From the NCBI RefSeq assembly GCF_029962835.1, contig NC_080584.1:84224862-84288861 (forward strand): 64,000 bases of DNA. Direction: 5' to 3'. The translations under genes and the position numbers were made by a program. How positions within the stretch are numbered: the stretch's first letter is position 1; the number at the start of each line of letters is the position of its first letter. Below the pieces are notes generated by a model. That model did not search any database. It was not told where the DNA came from and was given only the letters and a program-made list of their open reading frames with translations. Shown piece by piece: positions 34,581-45,700 of this stretch. The DNA comes from Magnolia sinica (Eukaryota; Streptophyta; Magnoliopsida; Magnoliales; Magnoliaceae).

Positions 34581-36164
34581 CTGATCCTAATCCAATACAC
34601 TGGGTGCATCCAAATGGAGCATCATGGAAGTAATGAAATTTGTCTCAAATTCCTTACCAGTGGGTGGCAAAATATTCTTCACAAAGAAGAAAATGGCCTT
34701 CTCATGGGTTAGATTCATACTCTTTCGAATCAACTAAACAAATTGCCCCACAGTTAAGTCAGCAGGAACAAGATACCTGCACTCAAAAAATAGCATGTGC
34801 AATAAATCAAGCCTCAAGAATGGCTAAAGGAAACATCCAACCAAAAACAAAATGTAGTGTGTTAGATATCTCCCGCTAGTTAGATGAGCAGACAGACGGT
34901 GTGGTGTGTGTGAGTGATCCAGGGTTCAATCCAATGCCTTTTTTTAAAAGAGGAAACAACAATTTATTATAAAGCCCATAAAGCGAGAAAAGAATACACA
35001 TAACTAGCACATGGGATGGGCCATATACCATATCCTGTGGCCAACTGGACAATGTAATCCTTAGATTGAAGGATTTTGAAGGGTGAAAATGGGAAGTCAA
35101 ATTAACTTCAGTTGACTTCTGATAACCATCCACTTTCTTCCCCAAAATTCCAATGAAATGATTTTGGGACATGGCCCATCCAAGGTAGAGACTAGAGAAC
35201 CTACCCAATGATAGGTTTAGATTAGGTAAACGTTGTAACATGAACAAAAAACAAGTCACATTATGGGAAAGAAATTGACAAATTCCATTTGCTAATTCAA
35301 TTATAAGATGATTATAAGAGTAAACACTATGCCATGTTTTGTAATATGACAACTTGCACATTTTTTCTCTCAAAATAATGGTCAGTGTAGCTGCTGCAGC
35401 TGTCGAAGTTCTATACTACTGTGTCAAAAGAGAGAGACCAACTAGACTGAGAGCATTCATCATTCATGGTTGAGACACATGTTAATGCAAAACTTTAAAA
35501 GCATATTAGACAGTAGGAAAGGCCCATGTGTGTTAGCAGAAAACTACTCAGGTTATAACACTGTTACTAGACCATTACAAATATGTAGGTACACAGATAT
35601 TTTCCCCTAGGATGGGACTCGCATGATGAATAGACCAGGAGACAAAAGGCTGGCTTCTCTAAGCAATAGGTGGTTCTCTATGGCACCTTTCTACTAACTA
35701 GACCCACCAGCCTTTAAAAAAACTCATCATTGATAGACAGAGCATTTCACCTAATACATGCATTGCAGATTGACACGACTTTTTTTTTTTTTTTTTTTGG
35801 AGCAAGCAACAAAAGCAACTAAATCAAAGAAAAGATTAGGGAAAAGAAGTCCTAATCCAAAGGGCTGATTGGTGGATTCCTTTAGAGGCTAGGCCCACTA
35901 CCAAATCATTAGAACCTTTACTTGCAATATTAAACAAGTGGCAATAGAAACATACAAGTGGCAATAGAAACCTGTATACAAGTGACAATAGAAACATACA
36001 TGCTTCAACAACAAAATAAAATTAAAATTAAAATTAAAAACTTGAATCAAGATGACAAAAAACCTGAATCAACATGACAAAAAACTTGACATTTAAAAAC
36101 CTGTCTTTCCAATGGACAAGAAACAAAGCATCTCCTGAAAAAACTGAGTTCTGTTGATTTGATT

Positions 36165-36557
36165 TGTCTTGACCTTCCATCTGAAATGCAGTGATGCCAT
36201 TCTCATTACCAGCAAACTGCATATTGATTAGAGATTAGCTAGATTCCTTGCTACTTTCAATTGGTATTGTAATTTCAGCAAGTTTGATTAGAAGCATTCA
36301 TGAATATAACCTCAACATTCTTTTCAAATGCAGATTGGGGCCTGCATATCAAATGTGAAGCTTGATATCTATAAAAGATCAGATTAAACAGACAAAACTA
36401 AGATTTCTAATTAACGATTAACCTCCATATAAGGCTGGAGAATTCCCTTCTCCATTCTGAATGGAACACGCAGAATGCTTGCATTATCTATTCCAAGTAC
36501 TTTCTCAAGATGTTGATTGCAAGTAGTACCGACTACATCAGGTAATAGTCCAGTCAC
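36165..36557 (-). pseudogene. Captured exons, one PNPase-like
   Basis: On the minus strand, an exon at 36,423-36,557 (135 bp, in frame, AG/GT borders, reading LLPDVVGTT and [15 protein letters not shown]) is of unknown origin. After an intron of about 200 bp, an exon starts at 36,216 after ATGCAG and reads FAGNENGITAFQM. This resembles the KVAGNE-GITAFQMD segment of plant organellar polyribonucleotide nucleotidyltransferase. It loses similarity after about 13 residues, so the match is suggestive only. Confidence 0.45.
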
Positions 36558-36895
36558 CTATGTTCCACAGCAAAAAAAAAAAAAAAAAAAATCATCATGA
36601 GAAAGGTAAAAACGAATGAGAATTAGAAATTAGAAGAGAAATCTCATGTTTCTGGCTTCTCCGGACAGGGTGAAACCAAAACCTGGAAATGGGTTGAGCG
36701 TTTTCCCTTCCAATGTCCTCAGCTGACAACATTCTCTTACACCCTCCCATTATGGATCAGTAGGAGCATCCCACGGCTGCAGCTTGGCGGCGGGGCCCAC
36801 TAGGGGAACAGGATAACTAGCATGTGCACTCTGCACAGGCTAGATTCCCCATCATATATAACAACCACATAAAAATTTTCAACTTCATCAAAAAA

Positions 36896-37400
36896 TCACC
36901 ATCCCCATCGAATTGAACGAGGGAAAATGGCTAAAGTAAAAAAAAAAATTATATAATATGAAAAGGGAAAAAGAAAAGATATTCTAAAACAGAAAACCCT
37001 TGATTTGAAACAAGAAAAATTAGCTAAAACTCCGAATCGAGCTCTCGATGGGGCAAATGTTGGTGTCGATCGGTGGAGGTGGTGACGCTGGTGGAGTAGG
37101 GACGGTGGCTGTGGACGAAATTTGTGGTCACAGGGGCTGCGGCTGGTGGAGGAGACGAGGTGCTGACGAGGATAGGATGAAAGGAGTTTCGAAAACCCTA
37201 GCACATGGTGTGATCACATATCAACGAGGAGTTTGCAGCGAAAGGGGGTTTTGAAAACCCTAGCGAGAGAGAGAGAGAGGTTGGGAAACAGGGGGTGCGA
37301 GAGAGAGGGATTGGGTTTTGGGAGAGGCGCGGGCGCGAGAGAGTGGGTTTTGGGAGAGGGGTAGGCGCGCGAGAGAGAGATTTGGGTCGCGCGTGGGATT
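36896..37400 (-). other. Captured 5'-UTR/first-exon-like region
   Basis: On the minus strand this reads like a plant gene start: CT-rich leader, repeated CTCTCTCTCGC, two CTAGGGTTTT boxes, then a possible ATG near 37,204. The encoded 102-residue frame (Ser/Pro/His-rich) has no recognised domain. It may supply a promoter or leader for a chimeric minus-strand transcript through the exon fragments. No transcription evidence is available. Confidence 0.35.
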
Positions 37401-37439
37401 TTTTTTTGGGGTTGACGGACGACACTTCTAAGTCCTTAA

Positions 37440-37720
37440 TCTTAGCTCTTGTGGGGCCCACCGTGATTAATGTTATTTATCTACTCCGTCCATTCATTTT
37501 AAAAGATCATTTTAAGGGTTGATCCAAAAAATGGGTTAGATCGAAGCCATAACCGGACCACATAAAATATTAACGATAGAAATTTATTTTTTATTATTTC
37601 TTATGGTGTGGTCCACTTAGACTTTTAATCTACCTACTTTTTGGGCTCATCCACTGACATTATATATCAGAATTTAGGGGCGGCTTAGATAAAATACATA
37701 TATTCCAATGGGCCGCATGG
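37440..37720. mobile_element. MITE-like element inside CACTA
   Basis: Left: 'gtggggcccaccgtgattaatgtt', then the central 'tggtgtggtccacttagac', then 'caatgggccgcatggagcc' at the right. This is a shorter, diverged member of the palindromic family, inserted near the CACTA right end. Confidence 0.55.
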
Positions 37721-37764
37721 AGCCCCTTAAGCACCATCAATCTCTAATAAGAAGTGGTGGAATG

Positions 37765-37889
37765 TATGTTTTAGCTACGGATTAAGCAGATTTTAGCTAC
37801 GGATTAAAACTGTAGCAACTTAGCTACGGTTTATATCCGTAGCTAAAAGCTTCTAAGGTCCGTAGCCTTTACTCGATTTTTTGGTAGTG
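37765..37889. repeat. CACTA right subterminal repeats
   Basis: AGCTACGGATTAA, AGCTACGGATTAAAAC, AGCTACGGTTTATATCCGTA and GGTCCGTAGCC occur within 120 bp of the right terminus. They mirror the left subterminal motifs. Confidence 0.85.
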
Positions 37890-37967
37890 ATTACAAAAAT
37901 TTCATTGGCTTCAACTATGAAAATCCTAAAGTCTCCTTATTTTTTAAACAACATAATCTATCTCCAT

Positions 37968-37973
<6 letters not shown>

Positions 37974-38002
<29 letters not shown>
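37974..38002. repeat. (GA)n microsatellite
   Basis: About 29 bp of GA repeat between the CACTA end and the terpene synthase promoter region. Confidence 0.9.
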
Positions 38003-38005
<3 letters not shown>

Positions 38006-38671
38006 AAGATCCTAAAAATCCTAGCCATCCAAGCATAGGTAATTGGCATCCGAGGAGAAAATCAAGAAATTCTTGTCGGTTGAGGTCACAGGAAAAGTGT
38101 GTTCGTTGAGAAGTTCCTGTATGTCAGGGTCACAGAAATTTCATGTTGGTAGAGAAGTTCCTGTAGGTTTGTGGTCACAAGAGATTTGTGATTATCGAGT
38201 TCCTGTATACAAGGACAGGCAATTTGCACGGCCAACAAAGATACCGGACTAGTTATCTACATAATGTCATGTCTTAGATCATGTATTATGCTAACCATAT
38301 ATATGAGCTGTGCAAGAGATGTGAAACACGAGTTGTTGCTCTAGACATGCATTCAACGGTATTGATTTGTACGTACATCACGTTCCAGCCCTCTATATTG
38401 ACCGGACTCCACTATAGTGCCTGTTTCACACCGCACATTGGACCCCAAGCTCTTTTGGGTCCACTATGTTACTGTCCTTCAAGTGCACCTCGATGCTAAG
38501 CTCTGGAGCCAAAACTCAGGTGGCCCCCACCACCATGATTGTATCTTTCATCAAATCCACTCTCTTATGTCTTAAAGTCGCTTCCTTTAATTAAAAGTCA
38601 TCACATCAGGGTTGCAGAGGCCCTGTAAAAAGGGGTCACTTTCTACCGTTGATCATTCAAAACCCAGTGGC
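38003..38671. other. Upstream region of the terpene synthase gene
   Basis: No gene is recognised. It contains three spaced copies of a GAGAAGTTCCTGTA-like word (near 38,110, 38,154 and, as CGAGTTCCTGTATA, 38,198), each preceded by a GTCACA word. This is the presumed proximal promoter. Specific cis-elements were not confirmed. Confidence 0.4.
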
Positions 38672-38678
38672 TATAAAT
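38672..38678 (+). promoter_or_regulatory. Putative TATA box of the terpene synthase
   Basis: TATAAAT within GTGGCTATAAATGCGG lies 114 bp upstream of the chosen ATG, a normal spacing for a plant promoter with a short leader. The leader that follows is T/C-rich. Confidence 0.55.
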
Positions 38679-38785
38679 GCGGACCATTCCCTCCTTGCTT
38701 AGCTAGAACACCAGCTCTTGTGTTGGTGAAGATTTCTCTTTTTCTTCTTCTTCCTCCTTTTTATTTTATTTTATTTTATTTTCCA

Positions 38786-39762
38786 ATGGAATCCATTGAG
38801 GGTCTTGTTAAGGAGATCAAGGAAGAGATTTTCTCACCGGTTGATCTCTACTGCTTTGTGGTGCCTTCTGCTTATGACACAGCCTGGATGGCCATGATCC
38901 CACACCCTCAACATCCTAACCGTCCAATGTTCTACAAATGTTTGGACTGGATTCTCAGTAATCAGAGGGAGGAAGGGTTTTGGGGAGAGCCAGGCCAGTC
39001 CAATGCCCCCACCATACAGTGTCTGTCTGCCACCCTGGCTTGCATGGTTGCACTCAAGAGATGGAATGTGGGGTCCACCAACATAGTGTTAGGTATTATT
39101 TATGGTTTTGATATGAACTCTCTTGTATCCACATAAAATGCAAACTTTTCAGTATCTCCCTGAGAGCACACGTGAGGACTGAAAAACAGGTTTTCATCCT
39201 TATGGGTTGGAATTTGGGAAACCAAAAGTTACTGGCCTTACATTTGGAAATGAGGAAATTGGTTATTATATCTAAACCCCTCATCAGGCTATCTGATTGC
39301 TTAGGTTCCTTCTGTCAAAACTCGGGCCGACTTGTGCTTCATTTTCCCGCAGAATTTAGACCAATGGTTAATTCTCTTTAACCGTTCATTTGTTGGGTGG
39401 CCCACCTAATTATCATATTAGCCCGTTCTTCGACATGACATTGATTTTCATTTTCCCGCAGAATTTAGACCAATGGTTAATTCTCTTTAACCGTTCATTT
39501 GTTGGGTGGCCCACCTAATTATCATATTAGCCTGATTCTTCGACATGACATTGTCCCTAATCTGAGCTCTCCTTCCAAACAGGCAATCAGAAATTGCAAG
39601 CATGGGGACCGAATTTCAGAATCGTTTTCGCTTAGTCCCAAATTTAGATTGGCTGAACAGTCTTAACCATCAATTGTCCAGGATTTGTTTAAATATAACC
39701 ATCATTTTCATTTTTAACCACCCAATTAATGTCTGCAAATCTAGTAGTCATTTGACTTCAAG

Positions 39763-39796
<34 letters not shown>

Positions 39797-42700
39797 GGGA
39801 AAGGTGGGAGCACCTGCAATAATTTTATTGATTCAAAAAGACAGTATATATAATCATTTGGGTGGGCCCAGCAAAAAGAAATCAGGCCTCACGAATTATT
39901 TGGCTTGCTTCTATTTTGCGCATGAAATTTTCAAGTGCCTGCGTATCATCCATCAGACCCCATGAGAGTATCCAAAAATTTCTTCTAAATTTATGTTGTG
40001 GGCCACATTAATATATTTTTTTTCTACTTCTTTTATTCTCGTACTACCTATAGATAAATAATCATAATCTCCTATACGAGCCAACCATATACCGCGGGAA
40101 ATTTCAGTTGGTTTTTTTGGTAGGACCACACGTGTACAACGGTTGTAACTTGATAAGCTCATGTTCTATGGAAATTTCAGGATTGCAATTTATTCATGCA
40201 AACACAGATAAGCTACTAAGAGAGGAAGATGGTTGCTATCCTCGTCAGTTTGCCATTGTTTTCCCCGCCATGATTGAGCTTGCGCAAGCTGCAGCCTTAG
40301 ATATATTTCCTGATGGCTTCGTGGAAGTGGTCGACGATATCTTCTGCGAGAGACAGAGAATTCTTGAAATGTATTGCTTCTTGACGCAATCCAATCTCTG
40401 CTTCTGATATTCATCTCTGTAGATCTTAGTCAGTCTGGCCCAGATCTCCGGTCCCATCCATCGTGGTCCGAGCTTTGGATGCTGAACTTTTGGCCTTGTG
40501 CACATCTTGATTTGATGCTCATGCTAGGGCTCGGCCACATACCAGGCCCATTTGTGACTGATATTGGTCGAACCCAGGCTTAAATTTCAAGCCTAGGCCA
40601 GTCAACGGGCTGATCATCGCTTTGCCAGAGCGGCCACCTTTGTCATGTGTTTGTGAGTATGCTAACAGACATTTAAATGCAGGGTAAAATGCACTGATCA
40701 AGCTTATTATCCTCCACTATCATCATATATGGAAGCATTGCCTGAAACTTATGTAAGTCCCGAGCACATACTCGAACATCAGAGCGAAGATGGTTCCTTG
40801 TTTCAGTCACCTTCTGCCACTGCGCATGCTTTTATGGCTACAAGAGATAAAAATTGTATGGTGTACTTGGAATCTGTGGTCCAAAGGTGTAAGGATGGAG
40901 GTGAGGAAAACTATAACACTTGTTTCGGTTACATGGCTCTCTTTTTCTTTTTCTTATTTGTGATTTTTGTTTCTGTCACTCTCTAAAATCGTGCTGTGGA
41001 CTTCTAACCATTGCACTTTGGTACAGTTCCACCAGTGTATCCCATCGATGAAGAACTCATAAAGCTTTGCATGGTTGATCGATTGGAGAGATTAGGTTTG
41101 GCGGAGTACTTTCAGGAGGAAATTGAAGAGGTTTTGTGTGGCGTTTATAGGTAAAGTAATAGAAGCCATTAGTGGAAAGAGTGCACCTTTTTTTTTTTTA
41201 ACTGAAGAGAGGGAAAATGCACCTAGCCATGGTAGGGCAAAGCATCGCCCGGTCAAGATGCTTAACACTGCTACCAACCAAAAACTACGATGCTCTTCTA
41301 AAAAAATTAAAAAATAAATAAAAACACACACAAGCTCACAATAAAGGGAGCAGATTAGATGCGGCCCCAGCCTCACCCAAGACAGTACGGCCCACCTTTA
41401 TGTATTTATTCTGTATCCGCGCAGTCCAGCTGTTTTTCGACATTACTTTAGGGCATGAGCCCAAAAATGAAGCAGATTCAATTCTCGGGTGGATCATACC
41501 ATCGGAAAGATTGGTGATTGACCATTAATGGCAACATAAGAATTGGATTAAGTTGAAATTTGGTTGGGTTCGTGTCCTTACCTCAGTGGTAGACTCCGAG
41601 GAGTTTCAACACAAGGTCTTGGGTTTGATACCCATAGGTGGTGAAATCCCACTTCGGCCTGTGTCGGGTGCGTGTGTAAATATTAAAAAAAAAAAAATTA
41701 AGTTGATATTTGCCTTTTCTCTTCATGGAGGTTTATGTGACCTTATCAACTGGTTAGAAAATAAACATTACAAAAACACTATGGTGGTTACTAGAGAGCT
41801 TATAATGGTAGAGCTTCCAATCACCACTTCTTCTTATGTTATGGTACACATGGGATTTGAATCTTCTTCATTTTTGGGATTATTGATGTAGAGGGGGTCG
41901 TAGAAAATTTCATCGCCAAGATGGATCAAAAAAGACTCGGTTAGTGACGGAAGTGATCCCGACTGTCAGAACCTTAAAACGGACATATCTTGCAAACTGG
42001 AATGAGTTACTGGACATTACATGTATGATTTTGGGGTAGGAGAAGCTACTTCAGCCACCCAACCCTACTACAACAGTTGAATTTTCATTTTATTTTCATT
42101 TTTACTATTTATAGTAAGTTTTAGTTTGATTATAACTCTTCATCCGTTGGGCCTTAGGAGTTGCGTCGAACATGAAAATTGCTTAGAATAATTAGGAGAA
42201 TAGCATGGTTGAGCCAAATAAGACATTTACTATTTTTGGCCAAAAATCATGAGGTCTAATGGAAATCATGATAGTCTATAAATAGTAAGTTTACTATTTA
42301 TACCTCGCAAGCTCGAACTTGGTTTGAAATTTTTTCACGCTTAAAAAATCAGCTCGACTCATCTCGAACTCAGTTTCGAACTGAGCCGAATCGAGCTTTT
42401 TTTAGTCGAGTCGAGCGAGCTAACTGAGCTGACTCGGTTCATGTACAGCCCTATGCAACCCATGTAATATGGTTCAAGATTCAGCAACCTTTTTTTTTCT
42501 TCTTATTTTCTAACTCCAACAAGATTCAGCGACCTTGTTGGAAGGGCATTCATGACTTTTGTGAAATGCAAAGATCTTCTCTACCACTCAATGGCCCATC
42601 CGCATTCAATTTGACACAGTCTGAATCATTTGTGGTCCTCACCACCAAGTTCTTCTGCGGCCTCAGATCCTCCACCACACCCATAACTTCCATGGATAAG

Positions 42701-45700
42701 TTTAGGTCCACATATCCTCATCTGTGCATTGAATTTTCTTTTAACCCATGCACCATAAATATATATTTTTTTCATTCCTTTTTATTTTCACTTAGTAATC
42801 ATCTATTTAGTAATAGTTCAAGTTTGATTCAACGAAACATTTTTTGTTCTGATCCAATAATTAAAACATTGATCACAAAAGACTAGGAATCATACCCATG
42901 GACGAGCATGCAGCCGCAATGTGCAAAAGAGGATAAACAAGTACAGTAGTTTCCTCTCTTTCATACTACTACTATTTGGTTGCCACAGTCGCATTAGATA
43001 TTAATAAAAAATTGTTGCCTTGAATGACATAAAATCTTGGTCTCTAGAGTGGGTAAGAAACTTTTAAATTGGACTAACTCTCAGAAATGCTTGCGATAAT
43101 TTTTCAAATAAATGTGTAGGAATTGGAGAAAGCAAGAATCAGAAGCAATGATAGAGTCCATAGCCCCACAACAGATATTCAAGGACTCGTTATCATTTCG
43201 AATGTTGCGAATGAATGGCTACCGTGTATCCCCAAGTAAGTTATTTATTTATCTCATGTCTTCATCGTTCAGTTGTCCAAACAATTTCAGGATGTTCATA
43301 TGCATTCATTTACCACTTGTAGAAGTATCCCAGTCCCAAAATCAGATAACTGATAATGAAAATTTTCTTTTTTAAGTTCAAATAGTTGGTTACTTTTTGT
43401 CTTGTTAGAGAATACATTTGCACATTGATATCTATTTTTACTCCTCCCTTGGGATGCCATATATATTCATAAACTAACCCTATTTAATTAAGATAACCCA
43501 ATACAGAAAAATTATCTCCCAAGGGAGCATTGAAATAGATACCAACACAAATATATTCTCTAATATGTCTTAGCTGTCCACTAAATGTCCCCTGGCCTAT
43601 ATGTGTAATTTTCGGGTAATTGGAACCCGTTGTTTGACTTTTATGCATGCCATTGAGTGAGTGTATGTGAACCATAATGCTTTGCCAAAGTATCAATTTT
43701 TGTTCGACCGTCTTCTTGACGCCGCTTGGATTTTTGTTTGCAGGGAGGTTTTGTTGGTTCTTGCAAAATGAGGATATTATAAAGCACATCGAGGAAAACT
43801 ACGAATACTTCTCGACTGCGATGTTAAATGTTTACAAAGCAACAGAACTTATGTTTCTAGGTGAAAATGAACTCGAGGATGCTAGAACATTCTCAAGAAA
43901 GTTACTAGAGAGGGGAATGGCCATGAGAAATGTAAAGAATAGTGTTGCTACGTCCAATAATCAGGAAGAGGTAATTAAACCCTTTTTAATGGGCTGGGCT
44001 TGGGCCAGTTACCAATACTCCTGCATAATTTTATAGTGGACCACACTTTGATGGGCCGAACTTTTTTAAAAGCAAAAGCCCACATAAGAAAAACTATTAA
44101 AGCCCAGGTTGCCCCACCTTTGTTTATAAAGTTTTTCGAAATACGAGGAGTAAAGTTCTTGAAAAATTATAGATTTTAATATCTCTTAAAGGATCTCCAT
44201 TTAGATATAATCAAATTCTAAAAACAAGAACAACTAAAAGTGGACATTTTACCTTATATACTTTGATCATTGATACCCATCGTCCACGTAGGAGTTCTCT
44301 CTTTGATTCATCCAAACAATAAAGATGTAGGAAAAGATACTCCTCACACCCCACTATAGGGCTGGGGCGTGGGCTTGTGAGAATCATCCAAGGTTGGACC
44401 ACGCATTTATGTACACATGATGATGGGAGGGAAAAGAGAAAGAGGAACCTCTTTTCTATTTTATCTACTATTTTCTTTTTCTATCTTTTTTGTCTCCAAA
44501 TGTCCAAGCTCTCATCTCTATCCCTTGGAATATGATTTATTTATAAGGACTCAGGATCATAGAGTTGGACTAGTTATGGTGCTCCTGATATGAATGGATT
44601 TCAAGTCCCTACACATGTGGAGGAAGTCACGTGAGGCTCCTCACAAATAAGTTCCATTCATAGATTTAGAGTATCCTTCTTGTGGGCTCTAAAGTTGTTA
44701 GCTAGCAAAGATGCAAAGTGATAAAAATGGGTTGTTTTTGTGTTTTTAGTTAATGATACTTCTTTCTCAAATAAAAAACAAAGAAAAATCAAATTAATTT
44801 TCAACAAAAATGTCCCAACTATTTCCTAAGAAAAAAATAATTCTAGCCATACTTTACATGTACCAAAATAGATACCATTATTCCCACAAGAATAAGTGAG
44901 AATAATTGATTCATTCATTGTTACCAGTGCATCATACGATTCTGAGTCATGAGGCTCTTTGTTTACATAAAATGATGATGTCAGGGATGACGTGATGAGG
45001 TCAATCACCATCTTCCTCAATGGATAACTGCCTTGAAACCATAAGGCTCTCTTGAATCAACAATAGAAAATCTTAAATCCACGTGAAGAAAGAAGAAAAC
45101 TTCTAAGAAATTAAATTATTTTAGCTAATGAATCTATAGTAAAAAGTAAGTTTAACATCTTTAAATAACTCTAAAAACGTAACCGAAGAGTTGTAATCAA
45201 ATAAGGAAACAAATTCTAAAAAAATGCATAAATTTCCGTTATTTGTCAACTTATCGAGTTGACAGGTCGAAACAACAAGAAATTTTGTGATTTATGACCT
45301 ATCAACTTGATTTATCGACTTGTTTAGATTTCAACCTATTAGCAAGATTTGTCAACCTGTCTAAAGTGGCAGAAATCAGCCAGCAAGCAATCTAGAACAG
45401 TACTATTTTGACTTATCAAACAGTATTTCGACCTATCAAAATTGGCAGAAATCATCCAGCAAGCAATCTGAAATTTCAGGCAAAATTTCGACCTGTTGAC
45501 CACAAAGGTCGACTTGTCAAAAGTTGGCTGAATTTTGTCGATTTCTCATTGGGCTTTTTCGGGTTCATGTGTGTTAGGAATGTGCTTGATCCACATTCTA
45601 CATCAAATGAGATGTAAAGATTTTAATAACAAGATATTTGGATAATTGAAATAGAAATAAGGACCTGTTTGTTTCACCATTTGCCACCATAATGTAAAGA

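Larger units (their letters stand above)
26276..37889. mobile_element. Non-autonomous CACTA (En/Spm) transposon
   Basis: The left end reads CACTAC, an A-run, then CGGGTAAAGGCTACGGA. The right end is its inverse (TCCGTAGCCTTTACTCGA, a T-run, GGTAGTG), about 30 bp with few mismatches. A 3-bp ATT target duplication flanks both ends (26,273-26,275 and 37,890-37,892). Both subterminal regions are dense in direct and inverted copies of GGCTACGGATT, as CACTA transposases require. No TNP2-type transposase was recognised in the 11.6 kb. Cargo consists of a telomere-like array, a duplicated 130-bp block and exon fragments of several host genes, all readable on the minus strand. The element ends about 0.8 kb upstream of the terpene synthase TATA box. 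Confidence 0.9.

Noticed and set aside
26276-37889. A CACTA transposase (TNP2) gene
   Set aside because: No open frame in the element carries recognisable transposase motifs; the long frames come from the array or captured fragments.
41563-41696. A tRNA gene
   Set aside because: A and B boxes are present, but there is no cloverleaf. A poly(A) tail and 16-bp target duplication identify a SINE.
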